Part shown: positions 55,351 to 63,980 of the stretch, piece after piece
How the letters are laid out: every line of letters begins with the position of its first letter
Numbering within the stretch: position 1 is the stretch's first letter
Assembly (NCBI RefSeq): GCF_037975245.1
Contig: NC_092576.1
Span: 26,547,611-26,611,610 of the forward strand
From: Apostichopus japonicus
Lineage: Eukaryota; Echinodermata; Holothuroidea; Aspidochirotida; Stichopodidae
Reading direction: 5' to 3'
DNA length: 64,000 nt
Translations under genes and position numbers: made by a program
Notes under the pieces: generated by a model
What the model saw: the letters and a program-made list of their open reading frames with translations, nothing else
What the model was told of the DNA's origin: nothing
Databases searched by the model: none

Positions 55351-56122
55351 ATGGCCACTATGGAACCTGACAACATCAATGCTGACCCTCAAATTTTATT
55401 TAGCACCCGTGGTGAAAATGCCGTCGAGTCACGCTGATATATTCAAGGCAGATAAAGTGGAAGAAGAGGAATGGCACTTGCCCGAAATTTGTGAGGACCA
55501 GGAGATGTTCCCAACAGAGACGAGTCAAAATTCAACTAAACTGAAGCGCCCAACCGAACTGAAGCTTATCCTACCCCCATTGGGTAAACCGGAACAAAAA
55601 ATAGAAGAGGCAGTCACCAGATTTTCCTTGGAGGTAAGCGGCAAGTTGTCGTCAAGTCTTTCCGTAATATAGCGTTTGCAAACATACGTGAATATTATAC
55701 GAAGAACGGGGCGAAGGACTGCTTTCTACCCAGAAAGAAGGGGATTAATTTGCGTACCTGTCACTGGAAACAACTTTACGCTAAGAGACATGTCATTCAC
55801 GAAGAAGTTATTTCATTTGTGGATGGCGACGTTTTAGATACTCATAAAAGAAGATATCGCCTCGGAGGTAAGTATTACCTCGTGATCCAAAAATTCAAAC
55901 AAAATACGTATGTGTGTATTAGGGAGTATGACGATGAGGGCGATCAAATAGGTCTCCCGGTGATAGCGGGCAAGAGGTCTCAATCTGAGAATTCCAGAAT
56001 GGAACAAACTTTACGAGCAAATTGAGGCTATCAATGACGCTGTACCAATGAGTGAACCAAGAAATTTAACAAAGTTAATGTGGCTAGCAAGAGACAGCAC
56101 ATATGACGTCATATTTTCTTGA
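55351..56122 (+). pseudogene. Protein with two tandem PC4 (p15)-like ssDNA-binding domains, frameshifted
   Basis: The acidic N-terminal part (MATMEPDN...; KADKVEEEEWHLPE) leads into two PC4-like domains. Domain 1 (55,630-55,800) has GGKRQVVVKSF, ANIREYY and PRKKGINLRTCHWKQLY. Domain 2 (55,850-56,045) has LGGKYYLVIQKF, YVCIREYDDEG and, in another frame, LNLRIPEWNKLYEQI followed by EAINDAV. This is the fold signature of transcriptional coactivator PC4/p15, normally one copy per protein. Frame changes are needed near 55,435, 55,632 and 55,985. The gene converges on the protease of the virus-like cluster. Whether it belonged to the virus is inference. An AATAAA lies at 56,518-56,523. Confidence 0.65.
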
Positions 56123-56783
56123 GTTTGCTGTGAACTTATACCATCTCTCCCTCTTTACCTCTCAGACGAGATCGCTGTCATCAATATTCAAAACAACATC
56201 GTGGAGTTCGTGTTCGCGGCCATGTTAGATTCAGTTATATATGAGTGGCTTATTTTAGAGACTTTATTCATTTGATTTAGACGTCGTGGATTTTTGGTGC
56301 CTCTCGGATCTATTTCAAGGATACTCCCGTACACATCATCACTGAAATGGTAGAAGATCTTCGTCGAGCTTGGACCCAATCCCCAAAACTGTGAAGAGAG
56401 GCTATGGACAAATCTACAGTGGATGAAAACCTTCGTTGGACTATTGAAAACTGATCTATGATTGGATGGAGCAGAAACATTTGAATTAACTTACGAGCTA
56501 TAAATTGTCAGTGTATTAATAAAATGTAATGTTGCAGTTTAACATAATATTTGCTTTGTTGTTATTTGTGTGTGTGTGTATGTAAAGAGAGCATGGCACG
56601 GCAAGCAAACATAGCGAAATATAAAACAAAACAATAACTACCTAACCTTATCTTCCATGATACTCGCCTATCCACTCTACCCGCTTGCATCCCCCCTCCC
56701 TCATCCTACGTACTGTACACCACCCACCCCTTCAAACCAACCCCTGAAAATATACTCCAGAGACAGCTCTCTGATTGATTCTT
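56123..56783. other. Interval between convergent genes
   Basis: No gene is seen. It contains a polyadenylation signal at 56,518-56,523 and a GT-run near 56,568. Confidence 0.4.
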
Positions 56784-57130
56784 TCACACATGAAAAGTGG
56801 GTTGCGATAAAGTTATGTACATGTTCATCGTAGTCATCCTTTGACTATTGAAATGAAGCGATATGCAATATCGATCCAAAAAATGCGCCAAGTCTGGGTA
56901 TATCGAGGGTGGTAGACCAAAAGAATCAAACATCTCCCCTTCTTGTTCTGCGAAATGAAGAGGGCTATCCAATGCGATCCAGGCTTGTCACTAGAATCTA
57001 AATTGACAACCACGGCACACGGAAAACGAGGTTTAAAAGTTTGAAGAAAGTCTGACGGCATGACCCCTTTAAAGAACGTTTCACAAAACGGATCGGTACT
57101 TAAAATGTGACTGATTTGATGCGTATCCAT
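56784..57130 (-). pseudogene. Adenain-like cysteine protease, frameshifted, catalytic Cys not found
   Basis: The start MDTHQISHILSTDPFCETFF at 57,130 matches Polinton/adenovirus maturation proteases. The His motif (KPGSHWIALFI) is present. A frame change near 56,950 is followed by EMFDSFGLPPSIYPDLAHFL (acidic residue and GLPP block) and then DRYCISLHFNSQ. The family's later C-G-x-Y-C block carrying the nucleophile does not follow; the frame ends ...QPTFHV. In intact viruses this enzyme cleaves capsid precursors. Confidence 0.75.
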
Positions 57131-57141
57131 ACTGTTTCCTT

Positions 57142-58343
57142 TTAACTAGCGTAGTCAAATACGACGTTACGGGCTTTGTCCATTTCCACGATTTTATCCA
57201 GTTCAGCATAGACGAACACGTTAACAGTGGTGACCAGAGGTTGTGCGAAATGAAGTTCCATTCGAAGATTGCCTCGTTTGACCAAGTTGAAATGTCCGCC
57301 CGAAGACAGGTCCGGATCAAACGCATACGTGTAACCGCATTGCCTGCATCGTGCTGTGCTTTATCGGTTCCGGAAAATAATGTGTGATAAGCTCTGATGT
57401 AATTAGCTCCACCATCTGCACTGTAATTTGGTTTCAAAGGCTTGTAAGAGACCTGCTCTCCATCCATATACAGCGCTAGAAAGTCGAGCCCAAAGTGTTG
57501 AAAGTTAAACGGGTTAAGCGTATACGAACCGTTCAAAGCCGTATTACGCACACATCCGACGATCACTTTCTTTGGAAGTTGAGCAAGGAAAATATGATCC
57601 TGGATGAACGACATGTTACCGGTAGGAATAGAGAACATTTTGGTACAAATAACGATGCGTCTTTGATAACGACTTTGTATTGTTTTCCGTTATCGTCAGA
57701 CATGAGACAAAATTGATCTTTACTCCTGATGAGTTTTAACTTCATGTTGACTCCATTGAAGAGATATTTCTCTTGAAAAAATATGTCGCTGTGAATAGGT
57801 CCAATTATATCGACCGTCTTACTCTGTGTCGTCAATGTGGTTCGCTTCTTAAATCCGAGATTGGCGGAACTACTCTCTGCCTTCGGGTCAGCTTCATTCA
57901 TGGAACCGGCCGTGTCCTTGTAGAAGAGGGATGATGTCACTGTTGACTCTCCTTAGCTTCAGAGCCGTAACTCCACCAGGGCACGGTACGGGTATGTCGG
58001 TGTTGAGGGTGTTATGAGACGTTCATTAAGAAAAACGTCGATTTGACTAAACAAAGACTGGAGAAAGAGATTGACCACTCCGACTTTGGCTTCTTCCGGT
58101 AAATCATTACCATCAGACAATGTAATCTTTGCTTTGACGTATAGTTGGGTTTGCGCTAAGTCGATGTATTCTTCCGAAGAGCCCGAGACATACAATTCGA
58201 TGGGTCCATTATCCGTGAGATTGGCGATCGGGTGATACTGTACCCACTGTCCTTTCTCGATACTGGTTTGCGTAGGAGGTACGAGAAAAAAGGTCCAATT
58301 CTGAGTTTGTGCATTCGCAGGCGTGTTCGTGTAGCAGAGCCAT
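57142..58343 (-). pseudogene. Double-jelly-roll major capsid protein, multiply disrupted
   Basis: The start MALLHEHACECTNSELDL is at 58,343. Blocks in order are VPPTQTSIEKGQWVQYHPI, YIDLAQTQLYVKAKITLSDG, NLFLQSLFSQIDVFLNERL, SLFYKDTAGSMNE, FSIPTGNMSFIQDH and NPFNFQHFGLDFLALYMDG. The C-terminal part (HFNLVKRGNLRMELHFAQP) is in another frame and ends at 57,142. Frame changes lie near 58,286, 57,965, 57,935, 57,637 and 57,335; the fourth also loses a block of about 30 residues before FSIPTGN. Database relatives are often called 'F54H12.2-like'. It would form the capsid shell. Confidence 0.85.
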
Positions 58344-58358
58344 GATGAATTAAGGTGT

Positions 58359-58562
58359 TTAGTGGAAAATGTCTCGAGATCTTTTCACCGTCCCGGCTCG
58401 CTTGATTCTGCCAGAGGAGGTGGCACGTTTACGCTTTTTAACACCTGCTGAACCCACCACCGACGACACTGCCCTCTTTGCCACTCGTTTTCCGGCCGCC
58501 ACACCACGATAAACCACGACCTGTCTGTTGTAGGTAGTGGTTTTCGTAGTCTCGAGGATCAC
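58359..58562 (-). CDS. Small Arg/Lys-rich protein (candidate core protein)
   Basis: This frame is about 67 codons long with repeated K/R clusters (GKRVAKRAV, VKKRKRATSSGRIKRAG). It begins GTGATC, overlapping the TGA of the minor capsid gene; an ancestral ATGA overlap is plausible. It ends 15 bases before the major capsid ATG. The size, charge and position suit a DNA-condensing virion protein, but that is inference. Confidence 0.5.
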   Translation of the reverse strand: MILETTKTTTYNRQVVVYRGVAAGKRVAKRAVSSVVGSAGVKKRKRATSSGRIKRAGTVKRSRDIFH

Positions 58563-59305
58563 TCTGAAATTGTGAATGACGCATGGTGTTTATTCTTGAC
58601 AATCTTCAAATAAACGAAAGTGAAGTGTCGCGATGACGGTGCCTCGAAGAATGGTATTTTGCGACCGGTATTGTCCCTTATATCGATTTCGATGGTATCA
58701 AAATAGTTTTGCTTCACTGGGTGATAGTAAACGTTGTCATATACAGAACTGATATCCTCACCTTTAACGGTCACAACACGGATAAGAGGCACTTTCGTGT
58801 GCCCCAGAGCATGTGGTTCTATAATGTCGCTGTACACGAACATGTGATGAATATGTTTCAGATCCAATGGATGGTTAATAGTGCTGCTGCTGGATACTGT
58901 ACTTGTGGATGGTAAACCTTAAATCTCAGCTAACCGGCACTCAAACTTGACCTGTGCTCCTTCCGCTAGCTGGATACTTCCGTTTTGTCTACCCAGTCGG
59001 TAACGGATTTCCTCCACATAATTTGTCTCCAGAAGTTCCAAGAGCGTCGAAGGATCCCTGTAGAAACCAGGTGTTAATGGTTTCGTCCACCACTGGTGTC
59101 CATTCACGGTGTATGTGTACTTACTTAACTCTTCGTCAATGTTATACCATTGGTGAGGATATAAGATTTCGGTCAAACCGACCTCCCACTGACCCTCCAG
59201 TGAAATAGGTTGAGGGAGTTTTAAGCGATAATGTGTAAGTGTATTGTCGGGATAAATTTCCGGAGAAGCGTTACTAGGCATTGTGACGTAAAAGAAAGAA
59301 GCCAT
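58559..59305 (-). pseudogene. Minor capsid (penton-like) protein with one in-frame stop
   Basis: It starts MASFFYVTMPSNASPEIYPD at 59,305 and includes LTHYRLKLPQPISLEGQWEV and EILYPHQWYNIDE, the usual start of Polinton minor capsid proteins. A TAA at 58,919-58,921 interrupts it, and the same frame continues FVYSDIIEPHALGHTKVPLI and NYFDTIEIDIRDNTGRKIPF to the TGA near 58,560. A few dozen residues expected around the stop may be missing. It is one of the better preserved genes of the cluster. Confidence 0.75.
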
Positions 59306-59382
59306 GCTGTCTTCGTGAAATCTACAAAAGCAATGTCAAACCTAACACGGACGGTGCACTTTAAATTAAACACGTCAGATAC

Positions 59383-60357
59383 TCAACTGTTGAATTTTGT
59401 TGGGTAGCCTTACCATTTGACAAAATATTGTTTTCTTCCACCACGAGTGCGACGACGCAGTACCTTCTCGATGCGATAAGTGTGACCTGCTTTTGATATT
59501 CTTTGAAGTTCTTGTTCGTAAAAGTGACCTTCGATGTTGTCTTGGTTGTAATTTTTCAATTCATATACTGGGGGTATACGAGCTATACGTTTTGCGACGG
59601 TAAATACTTCGTCCGTCCATTGGGGGAGATAACTCTTTCGAAAAGGTCGAGTGGCCATGCTGTGCGTACAGGATCAGCGACTCCAAAGCGAAAATTTCGG
59701 ATAACATTTTGGTGCCGGTACCATACAAATTATGCAAATTTCTTGATTGACTTTCGTTACGGTCTCTGGGGGCCATGCCAATACTGCGGTGGTAGCTTCC
59801 ATTATATCCTTTCATAAAATGTTGTAAAACATCGACATATCGACACACGTTAGAGGCTTTTGTCTCGTTAGTGGTTGTAAAGTATTGGATACGATTTAAC
59901 TTCAAGAAAGTCTGCACAGTCTTATTTAAAAATTCACCTCCTTTATCTGTCTGCAGTTTCTTTGGTTGTCTATTTTTTCTCGAAATATGCTCCAAAACGC
60001 TATGACGATGCCATTTCCCTTCTTTTTCAATGGCCGAGCCCAAGCAAACTTAGAGAGCACGTCAATGCAAGTCAATGTATATTTATGACCGCGATTTATT
60101 CTTAAGAAAGCACTGACATCTACCAGATCTGCTTGCCACTGACTATCGATCCCAGACACGATAACACGGTTACGAGGAAATCGTCGTCTCAGGGGTTTGT
60201 GAAGTGTGTAGGTCTCTCTTCCCGTCAACCAATTTCGAATCTCACGACGGCTGATTCGTTTGTTATCCTCTTTGACGGCTAGATGGAAGGCTTCTACACC
60301 TCCGAAAGCAGAGGGATGTGATGGCGTGTAATACACATCTGCCAAATAATGTTCCAT
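59383..60357 (-). pseudogene. Polinton integrase (rve) with chromodomain, catalytic Glu region deleted
   Basis: It starts near MEHYLADVYYTPSHPSAFGG. The core includes RNRVIVSGIDSQWQADLVDV (first Asp), CIDVLSKFAWARPLKK and, after a frame change near 60,000, LQTDKGGEF (second Asp). The block that should carry the Glu (VERFNRT-type) is absent: NETKAS runs straight into NVCRYVDVLQ. A frame change near 59,660 leads to RKSYLPQWTDEVFTVAKR and the chromodomain start YRIEKVLRRRTRGGRKQYFV. TAA at 59,410-59,412 and TGA at 59,383-59,385 end it. It is not functional. Confidence 0.85.
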
Positions 60358-60516
60358 CCGGGTTATCGAGATGAACCTTGCCACCACAACAAGCAAAGAG
60401 ACAAACAATGTGTCGTAAATTCAAAAGTATCTTTAGACTGTTCACTGGCCAACAGCTATCCATGTCGTAGGGAGTTATTCGTGGAAGTGAATGTCTAGTT
60501 ATCTGCACGTCTCATT

Positions 60517-61163
60517 TTAAAAAATTTCCCACTTGGGTCTAGAGGGCGTTTTCCTTTTCATTTTCTTGGACGGTAAGTGATACGCTGTACCATAAAGATC
60601 TTCCGAAGAACTCTCCAACTTCTTCACGTACGGTTCTGGCAAATTATCTGCGCCACGTGTGGCCAACTTGGAGATATCCTCCCAACGGTCTGGGTTGCCG
60701 ATGAATTCGCGCGGTGTATTCAGTTGTGCTAGTCACAACACGCTCGTTGACGAGTAATTCCCCTTTATCATTCCAGTCAAGCATACCGTTGCTCTCTGTC
60801 ATTTTCCGCAATATCTGGCCCGCTTTACTTTTCAACGATTTCGGGACGCTATCCAAACCTTCATGACAAATGTCTTCTTTGAGAAAAGTGTTCCTTGTAC
60901 TTTCATTTTGAGAAGGGACCGGTTCTGAATCTGGTAAGACGCGGACGGTAGTTGGTGCTTTCGCTTTATTGTCGTAAGTCATGAAGCGCTGCATAACGTT
61001 TCATTTTGCTGGTTTCGTCTAGATGTGAATCAGCAAGCACTTTGGATAATTTGTCTTCTAATTCTTGCACTTTAGTCTGCTCAGTCGGCTGGCGTTCGTT
61101 TTATTTTGATACGATTCAACTCATCACAGGAGAAACGAGTACCAACTTCTTGGTATGCTCCAT
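60517..61163 (-). pseudogene. Conserved Polinton coiled-coil protein, frameshifted
   Basis: The start MEHTKKLVLVSPVM at 61,163 is the usual N-terminus of a conserved Polinton protein of unknown function. QELEDKLSKVLADSHLDETS suggests a helical segment. The sequence then shifts frame near 60,995 to QRFMTYDNKAKAP, SLKSKAGQILRKM and LDWNDKGELLVNER. It shifts again near 60,715 to FIGNPDRWEDISKLATRGAD, ending ...KTPSRPKWEIF at 60,517. Premature stops lie near the first shift and upstream of it. It sits between the integrase and the small basic/hydrophobic gene. Confidence 0.65.
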
Positions 61164-61164
61164 A

Positions 61165-61473
61165 CTACTTGAATAGCACACCGCCTAGGATGCCTATGAG
61201 AGGTGGTATTAAGGCAGCCAAAAGCGAACCTCCCTTCTGTAAAAGTATGTGTCTTCTCTGTTTGGTGGAGCGGTGTTTGTTGGAGAGGGTGCGCAACTGA
61301 TGCCTGTGTTTACACAGCTTTCTCTTTTGATGTTATGTGAGTGGACCGTTACCATTCAAATTGTTGAGAGCACCCTCACATATACAATCGATCAATATCA
61401 CACCTTTCCGCTGTTGAGGTGTTCCTTTGGCTAATACGTGTAAATAAGGACTTTGTTTCTGCCAACGCCGCAT
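61165..61473 (-). pseudogene. Small basic protein with hydrophobic Gly-rich C-terminus, one stop
   Basis: The frame starts MRRWQKQSPYLHVLAKGTPQ, continues CEGALNN, meets a TAA at 61,333-61,335, and goes on KRKLCKHRHQLRTLSNKHRS and LLAALIPPLIGILGG to a TAG at 61,165-61,167. The layout (Arg-rich start, Cys-Glu block, basic middle, hydrophobic Gly-rich tail) matches a small conserved protein of many Polintons, possibly a capsid-associated or membrane-active protein. The stop codon lies 1 base before the next gene's ATG. Confidence 0.6.
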
Positions 61474-61515
61474 GATGATGAAATGAAAGCCCGGTAGTTT
61501 TGTTCGAATATTTAT

Positions 61516-62144
61516 TTACTTTTTAACGTACACGTATTGAACTTCACCCGGAAAAATCTGACTCCTCAGACGCATATTTTCAGGAGTAGTCGTTTTTAAA
61601 TCGATGAGAAGGTATCCAAAAGGTTTGTTTGTAGCATCTCTGTAGGCCTCTTGTAAGTATTGGGGTTTTTCAGGAAACATTTGCCTTGCCAAATATGAAA
61701 TTTGAGAAGCATCTCTCGGATTTTTAAATAAGACTAGATAATGAGCATTGAGACTTATCGAACGACTTTCTCGTCCTTTTTTAAACAGATTTTGGTAGAC
61801 TAATATGACAGACAAATTTTTATGATGACTACCTTTTGTAAACAGATTACTTATTTTTTTTATCATTTGCTATTTCACTCATTAAATCATCAACGTTTTG
61901 ATGTGTCCAGGTGATCATCGAAAGATTGTGGAACGCCCTCTACAAAACGGATGCGGTCTTTTAACTTTTCAGTCAGTTGATCATACAGAGGTTGATACTC
62001 TCCGTAAAACCATACAATGTTGTCGGGAGGAGGTTGGATGAGTGTTTCAGCTTCGGTCAAAAATCGGGTCAGAAACACAGTTTTACCACACTGAGTAGGA
62101 CCGGAGATGATACATGTACTCGGATGTAGCCATTTCAAAGCCAT
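61516..62144 (-). pseudogene. A32-like (FtsK/HerA) packaging ATPase, Walker B damaged
   Basis: It starts MALKWLHPSTCIISGPTQCG at 62,144; GPTQCGKT is the Walker A. FLTRFLTEAETLIQPPP, IVWFYGEYQPLYDQL and RIRFVEGVP follow. The first frame stops near 61,893. VDDLMSE in another frame is the tail of the Walker B strand, whose hydrophobic start is lost. A third frame carries NLFTKGSHHKNLSVILVYQN, LFKNPRDASQISYLARQMFP and FGYLLIDLK to 61,516. In intact elements it pumps DNA into the capsid. Confidence 0.85.
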
Positions 62145-62208
62145 GTTTGGAAATGAAGAAAACTTTGACGACCAAGAACATATATACATATATATATATA
62201 TATATATG
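62145..62208. repeat. (TA)n microsatellite upstream of the ATPase
   Basis: Alternating TA runs from about 62,180 to 62,208. A second tract is at 62,924-62,962. Confidence 0.85.
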
Positions 62209-62269
62209 AAGTAAGTTTCAGCCTCTGAAGAAGATCCTGCTAGGCTCGAAACGTCAGGCCCACTTACTT
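62209..62269 (+). ncRNA. Hammerhead-like self-complementary fold
   Basis: The outer strands AAGTAAGT (62,209-62,216) and ACTTACTT (62,262-62,269) pair perfectly, as do GCCT (62,221-62,224) and AGGC (62,256-62,259). Between them lie CTGAAGA (62,225-62,231, fitting CUGANGA), a hairpin GATCCT/AGGCTC with a GCT loop, then GAAA (62,248-62,251) and C-GTC ending at 62,255, directly before stem I. This is the order of a hammerhead core. However, stem III is almost absent and there is one extra A before stem II, so it is non-canonical or degenerate. Penelope-like elements carry related motifs. Confidence 0.4.
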
Positions 62270-62496
62270 TTACGTAGCCTACATATAGAGTACACACACA
62301 CAAGTAGAATACAATAGATCGATAGAGGTAACTTTAATACCACTTGTTATGTAATATGTCCCACACTATCTCGCCTGAAAGTTCGGTTTGAAAGTAAACA
62401 GTTATTATTGGTAACGGAGAGTTCTGCATCACAATACAACTAACGTGCGTACTCTGTACACATAGACGAGCACAAACAACAACAAAAAATAAGAAA
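62270..62496. other. Short interval before the 111-codon ORF
   Basis: No feature recognised; 'aacaacaacaaaaaataagaaa' immediately precedes the ATG at 62,497 and could be a leader. Confidence 0.3.
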
Positions 62497-62832
62497 ATGG
62501 CAAACTTCCAGGAGGAATTTGGAAATTTCTTAAAGGAGCTAAAGAAAGACACAAAGGTAGTAGCCTTTAGAGAGAGCTATAGTTGTCGCACCGTTGTGCG
62601 AGTTTTAAAGATGGAGCTCGAGGGAGAGTACGGTTCGGTTGGGGTCGGTTTCGATACCGGTCTCAGACCGCAAAACTTCACACCGTGGAGTGGTGCTCAC
62701 GTTGAGCACGGTATATACGTTAGAAACACAGTTCAGCGCTGGATTAATGAGTACTGTGCTCTCAATTATGCTGATTTGGACCAACTAAATCTCTGGATAG
62801 ATATCCAGTTTGATGTTTATTTTACGTATTAG
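62497..62832 (+). CDS. Intact 111-residue protein of unknown function
   Basis: It has a clean ATG-to-TAG frame starting MANFQEEFGNFLKELKKDTK. Later blocks are SYSCRTVVRVLKMELEGEYG, FDTGLRPQNFTPWSGAHVEH and WIDIQFDVYF. There is no membrane segment or signal peptide. I do not recognise the family. It is transcribed away from the virus-like genes, with its start about 350 bases from the ATPase start. Unlike them it has no disruption, so it may be newer or under constraint. Confidence 0.5.
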   Translation: MANFQEEFGNFLKELKKDTKVVAFRESYSCRTVVRVLKMELEGEYGSVGVGFDTGLRPQNFTPWSGAHVEHGIYVRNTVQRWINEYCALNYADLDQLNLWIDIQFDVYFTY

Positions 62833-63780
62833 TTGTTGTTTTATTTTTAGTATTTGGATATGTTTGTGTGACGTGAATTTCGTTTGGATTTATATTTGAT
62901 TAGTACTTTGTTGCTGTGTTTATATATATATATATATATATATATATCTATATATATATATACATATTTTCTTGGAACAATTTTCTTTGGATTTGTAAAT
63001 ATTGGATAGTTTCTTCTTTACATCGGATGGATTTTGCTGGCTGCTTTATACACGGGTAAGTACTATGATTTTTACAAACATACATAAAACTGGTTGTATA
63101 CATTAAACTATTTAAAGCAGGAAAGTTCTACACATGTTCTACATAAAATATCCTTTAATTATAACAATGTTTTATTATGTCTCAAGTTTGTTTGGTTGTT
63201 ACGGACGCTTGTGGTAGTAAACTCATTTAAATTTCACTACATGTAACGGGTCATTGTTGATGTTGTTAAGGCACGTCGCTAAGTTGGTCGTTAAGAGGGA
63301 GGGGTTTTATCTGAGTATGTGTACGATTGCTCTCGCACATGCGCTATTTGAGTTGTTTGAGTTACCAAGGAAAGATGATTTCATTGTTTGTCAAGAGATG
63401 TGTCTTATGTTGTATATGAAGGTTTGATGATGCAATAACACCTAGTCGTGTTGATACATGTTTCTCCACCACTATTCGTGTGGACACTGTTGACGTTGCT
63501 AAGGAAGATTAATACATTAGTCGTTAAGGGGTGGTATATATATATGCAAATGCTGATGATGCAATGGCCAAAACAAACCATGTTCTGCCGTATATATGAG
63601 GACTCTCTTTGCGTTCCTAAGGAAGGTTACTAAGGAAGGTTACTAAGGGGTGATGTCTAACAATGTATGTGTTGATATGTCATATGTGAAACGGCACAAA
63701 ACCTTTGTTTAATCATAGTCTGACCCAACATAATTTCAGGTTGAGAAATGTTTCATGTTACTATGTGAACGGTTAAGAGT
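62833..63780. other. Interval with (TA)n and short degenerate tandem motifs
   Basis: It contains (TA)n at 62,924-62,962. The phrase 'gttgctaaggaa..., gtcgttaagggg' recurs in variants at about 63,270-63,300, 63,495-63,530 and 63,610-63,650. No gene is supported. Confidence 0.4.
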
Positions 63781-63788
63781 TTAGTTGA

Positions 63789-63826
63789 TATAAACGAATG
63801 TCTTTGGTGATCTCACCATCATTCAC
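63789..63826 (+). promoter_or_regulatory. TATA/Inr-type core promoter
   Basis: TATAAA at 63,789-63,794 is followed about 32 bases later by TCATTC (A at 63,821), a plausible initiator. The first ATG is 56 bases further on, at 63,877, and opens an exon. Confidence 0.45.
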
Positions 63827-63876
63827 AAGCACTCGCTCGCGAAAACAACTTCAAGCAATTCACGATTTAAGAAAAT

Positions 63877-63980
63877 ATGGCATTTCCAATAGAAGATGAA
63901 AATTTACTTTTACAAGCTTTGGGAAAAGCCGAGCGTTTGGAAAGAGCCCGCATTCAGAAGGAAGCTTTTTTAAAGCGATG
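63877..63980 (+). CDS. First coding exon of a gene running off the window
   Basis: MAFPIEDENLLLQALGKAER is followed by LERARIQKEAFLKR and ends at a consensus donor (CGATG|GTAAGT, 63,980/63,981). Reading through gives a stop at once, so splicing is expected. The peptide is helical and charged; no family is recognised. Confidence 0.5.

Larger units (their letters stand above)
56784..62144 (-). mobile_element. Polinton/Maverick (adintovirus-like) gene cluster, endogenous and decayed
   Basis: On the minus strand, in order of transcription: A32-like ATPase, small basic/hydrophobic protein, coiled-coil protein, rve integrase with chromodomain, minor capsid, Arg/Lys-rich protein, major capsid and adenain-like protease. 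This set is characteristic of Polintons. PolB and terminal inverted repeats are not found in the window. Intergenic gaps are short, and several genes overlap or nearly touch. Every recognised core gene is disrupted. Confidence 0.88.

Noticed and set aside
62184-62962. (TA)n tracts as Polinton termini
   Set aside because: They are simple microsatellites; no inverted-repeat partner is present.
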